Of a stretch of DNA of 64,000 bases, positions 62,830 through 64,000 are shown in pieces. This stretch comes from Schizochytrium sp. CCTCC M209059 (taxonomy: Eukaryota; Sar; Bigyra; Thraustochytrida; Thraustochytriidae), in contig KN805411.1 in NCBI GenBank assembly GCA_000818945.1, forward strand, positions 88,067 through 152,066, written 5' to 3'. The notes below the pieces were generated by a model. The model saw nothing but the letters and a program-made list of their open reading frames with translations. It had not been told where the DNA came from and ran no database searches. Positions within the stretch are counted from its first letter, which is position 1. Every line of letters starts with the position of its first letter. The translations under genes were made by a program, and so were the position numbers.

Positions 62830-64000
62830 TCAGAGCTTGGAGGCAGGCACAGCCTCGTCCTTGACCTTGCCGGCCTTGATGTCGGCCAAAATGGTGCGCT
62901 TATGAATCTTGCCCGTGTCTCCACGCGGGAGCTGCTCGGGCCAATAATAAATATGCGTAGGCATTTCATAGCGCGCGAGGTTCCCGCAGACATCGCGAAT
63001 GCTCTGGAGCGAGGGTCGCGCGCCAGACTGGCTAAAGACGGCAATGCCGACCTCCTCGCCAAGCGTGGGATGGGGGACTGGGATAGCCGCCACTTCATTG
63101 ATATCATCGTGATTGTAGACTGCGTTTTCGACAACGACGCAGGAAATATTCTCGCCTCCGCGAATGATGATCTCTTTGCTACGACCCTTGAGCTGGAGAA
63201 AGCCTTCCTCGTCAATGACGCCAATGTCACCGGTTCGGAACCAGCCCTCGGCCGTGATGCTCTTGGCCGTAGCCTCGGGCTTGTTCCAGTACTCTTTGAG
63301 GCAGGTGGACCCACGAATGACAAGCTCTCCCTCGGCGCCGGCGGGCACGGGCTCATCGCGAGCATTCCAGATGGCAATCTCGACATTGGGGATGGCCTTG
63401 CCGCAGCTTTCCGGCTTGCGCCGGTACATGTCGCCTTCGGTGAGGGTGGCGATGCCATTGGTCTCAGTCATGCCCCAGGCCTGCAGCGGAGACGCTTGTT
63501 TAAAGTTCTTGTCAATGTCGTTCACCATGGTGCTCGGAGGCGCTGCGCCACCGCCGCCGAGAGACTTGAGCGTGCTCGTGTCCCGCTTCTTAAAGTCCGG
63601 GTGGGTCATCAGGTCGAGAGCCATGGTGGGCACGCCAGTAAAGTTTGTAATGCGCTCGCTCTCAATGAGCTCCAGGGCAAGCTTGGGATCCCACTTGCTC
63701 ATGAGCACGATCTTGCGGCAGCTAATGATAGAGAGCAGACCGACGCAGTGGTGGCCCGTCACGTGGAAGAGAGGGACGGCGAGCAAGAAGGCCGACAGCG
63801 ACGGGTCTTCCGGCTCGGGCAAGGTCTCGCCAGCTCTGGTGGCGGCAAGCGTCTTCTCGTACGTCATGGCTGCAACGGCGCCCGTCATGGCTTCGCCAAT
63901 GCTGCGGTGCGTGAGCACGACGCCCTTGGGGTTGCCGGTGGTTCCCGAGGTGTACATGATCATGGCAGGGTCATCCTTTTGGCAGGGAAAGGGCGGCATT
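62830..64000 (-). CDS. Acyl-CoA synthetase (AMP-forming), peroxisomal, copy 4, N-terminal part beyond window
   Basis: 389 residues are visible; the frame is open to the right edge, so the N-terminus is outside. Motifs: MYTSGTTGNPKG (with Asn in place of the His of other copies), AWGMTETNGI, GRSKEIIIRGGENIS, PRGDTGKIHKR, and final VPASKL. It is the most diverged of the four: lacks the T/P/E-rich insertion sequence of copies 2 and 3 and has its own linker (GETLPEPEDPS). It has the same orientation and the same peroxisomal signal, so it likely shares the compartment but perhaps another substrate. Confidence 0.9.
   Translation of the reverse strand, partial: MPPFPCQKDDPAMIMYTSGTTGNPKGVVLTHRSIGEAMTGAVAAMTYEKTLAATRAGETLPEPEDPSLSAFLLAVPLFHVTGHHCVGLLSIISCRKIVLMSKWDPKLALELIESERITNFTGVPTMALDLMTHPDFKKRDTSTLKSLGGGGAAPPSTMVNDIDKNFKQASPLQAWGMTETNGIATLTEGDMYRRKPESCGKAIPNVEIAIWNARDEPVPAGAEGELVIRGSTCLKEYWNKPEATAKSITAEGWFRTGDIGVIDEEGFLQLKGRSKEIIIRGGENISCVVVENAVYNHDDINEVAAIPVPHPTLGEEVGIAVFSQSGARPSLQSIRDVCGNLARYEMPTHIYYWPEQLPRGDTGKIHKRTILADIKAGKVKDEAVPASKL

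Noticed and set aside
1..64000. Possible bacterial operon, prophage or CRISPR array
   Set aside because: Gene families and spacing are eukaryotic; none of the tandem arrays has unique spacers between repeats of CRISPR length.

Overview
The window looks like nuclear DNA from a protist, most likely a stramenopile of the thraustochytrid/labyrinthulomycete type. This is inferred from gene content and style, not proven. It is GC-rich, has long and mostly intron-free genes on both strands, short intergenic spacers packed with 4-5 bp tandem arrays, and eukaryote-only families (PUS10, STRAP, Tubby, PHD finger, C12orf4/FERRY3, CDP-DAG:inositol transferase). It also carries flagellum-associated candidates and peroxisomal SKL tails. 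A 62-base N run at 57484-57545 shows it is a draft scaffold.

Layout. 1-1376: 3' part of a CLC chloride channel/exchanger. 1846-18895: a coiled-coil protein, a Tubby protein, a FERRY3 (C12orf4) homologue, a coiled-coil protein with a DUF4795-like tail, a WD40 protein, and a membrane receptor-like protein with a Frizzled-type Cys domain outside and a coiled coil inside. 19576-34525: a short-chain dehydrogenase, STRAP, PUS10, a SANT+PHD chromatin protein, a CFAP96-like protein, a secreted Cys-rich orphan, a membrane-anchored cathepsin-like peptidase with a frame break, and an asteroid-type XPG nuclease. 34883-40798: a roughly 1,970-residue secreted or lumenal TPR protein. 40799-42949: a gene-poor, repeat-rich spacer.

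42950-49074: a local family of three type II membrane proteins that look like Golgi sulfotransferases, plus a fourth, decayed copy on the opposite strand. 49449-50066: phosphatidylinositol synthase. 50964-54299: an unusual fusion of an N-terminal unknown region, a poly-Gln linker, a copper tyrosinase domain, a peptidoglycan-binding-like domain and a matrixin (MMP-type) zinc protease. 54681-64000: four head-to-tail acyl-CoA synthetase (AMP-forming) genes, all ending in SKL; the last is cut by the window edge.

There are no operons. Links between neighbours come mainly from tandem duplication (sulfotransferase-like and acyl-CoA ligase arrays). The ligase array would activate fatty acids inside peroxisomes for beta-oxidation, and the sulfotransferase-like array may serve sulfated cell-wall or extracellular polysaccharides. 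The strongest candidates for something undescribed are the tyrosinase-matrixin fusion, the transmembrane cathepsin with a UBA-like cytoplasmic tail, and the sulfotransferase-like cluster. I saw no CRISPR array, rRNA or convincing tRNA.
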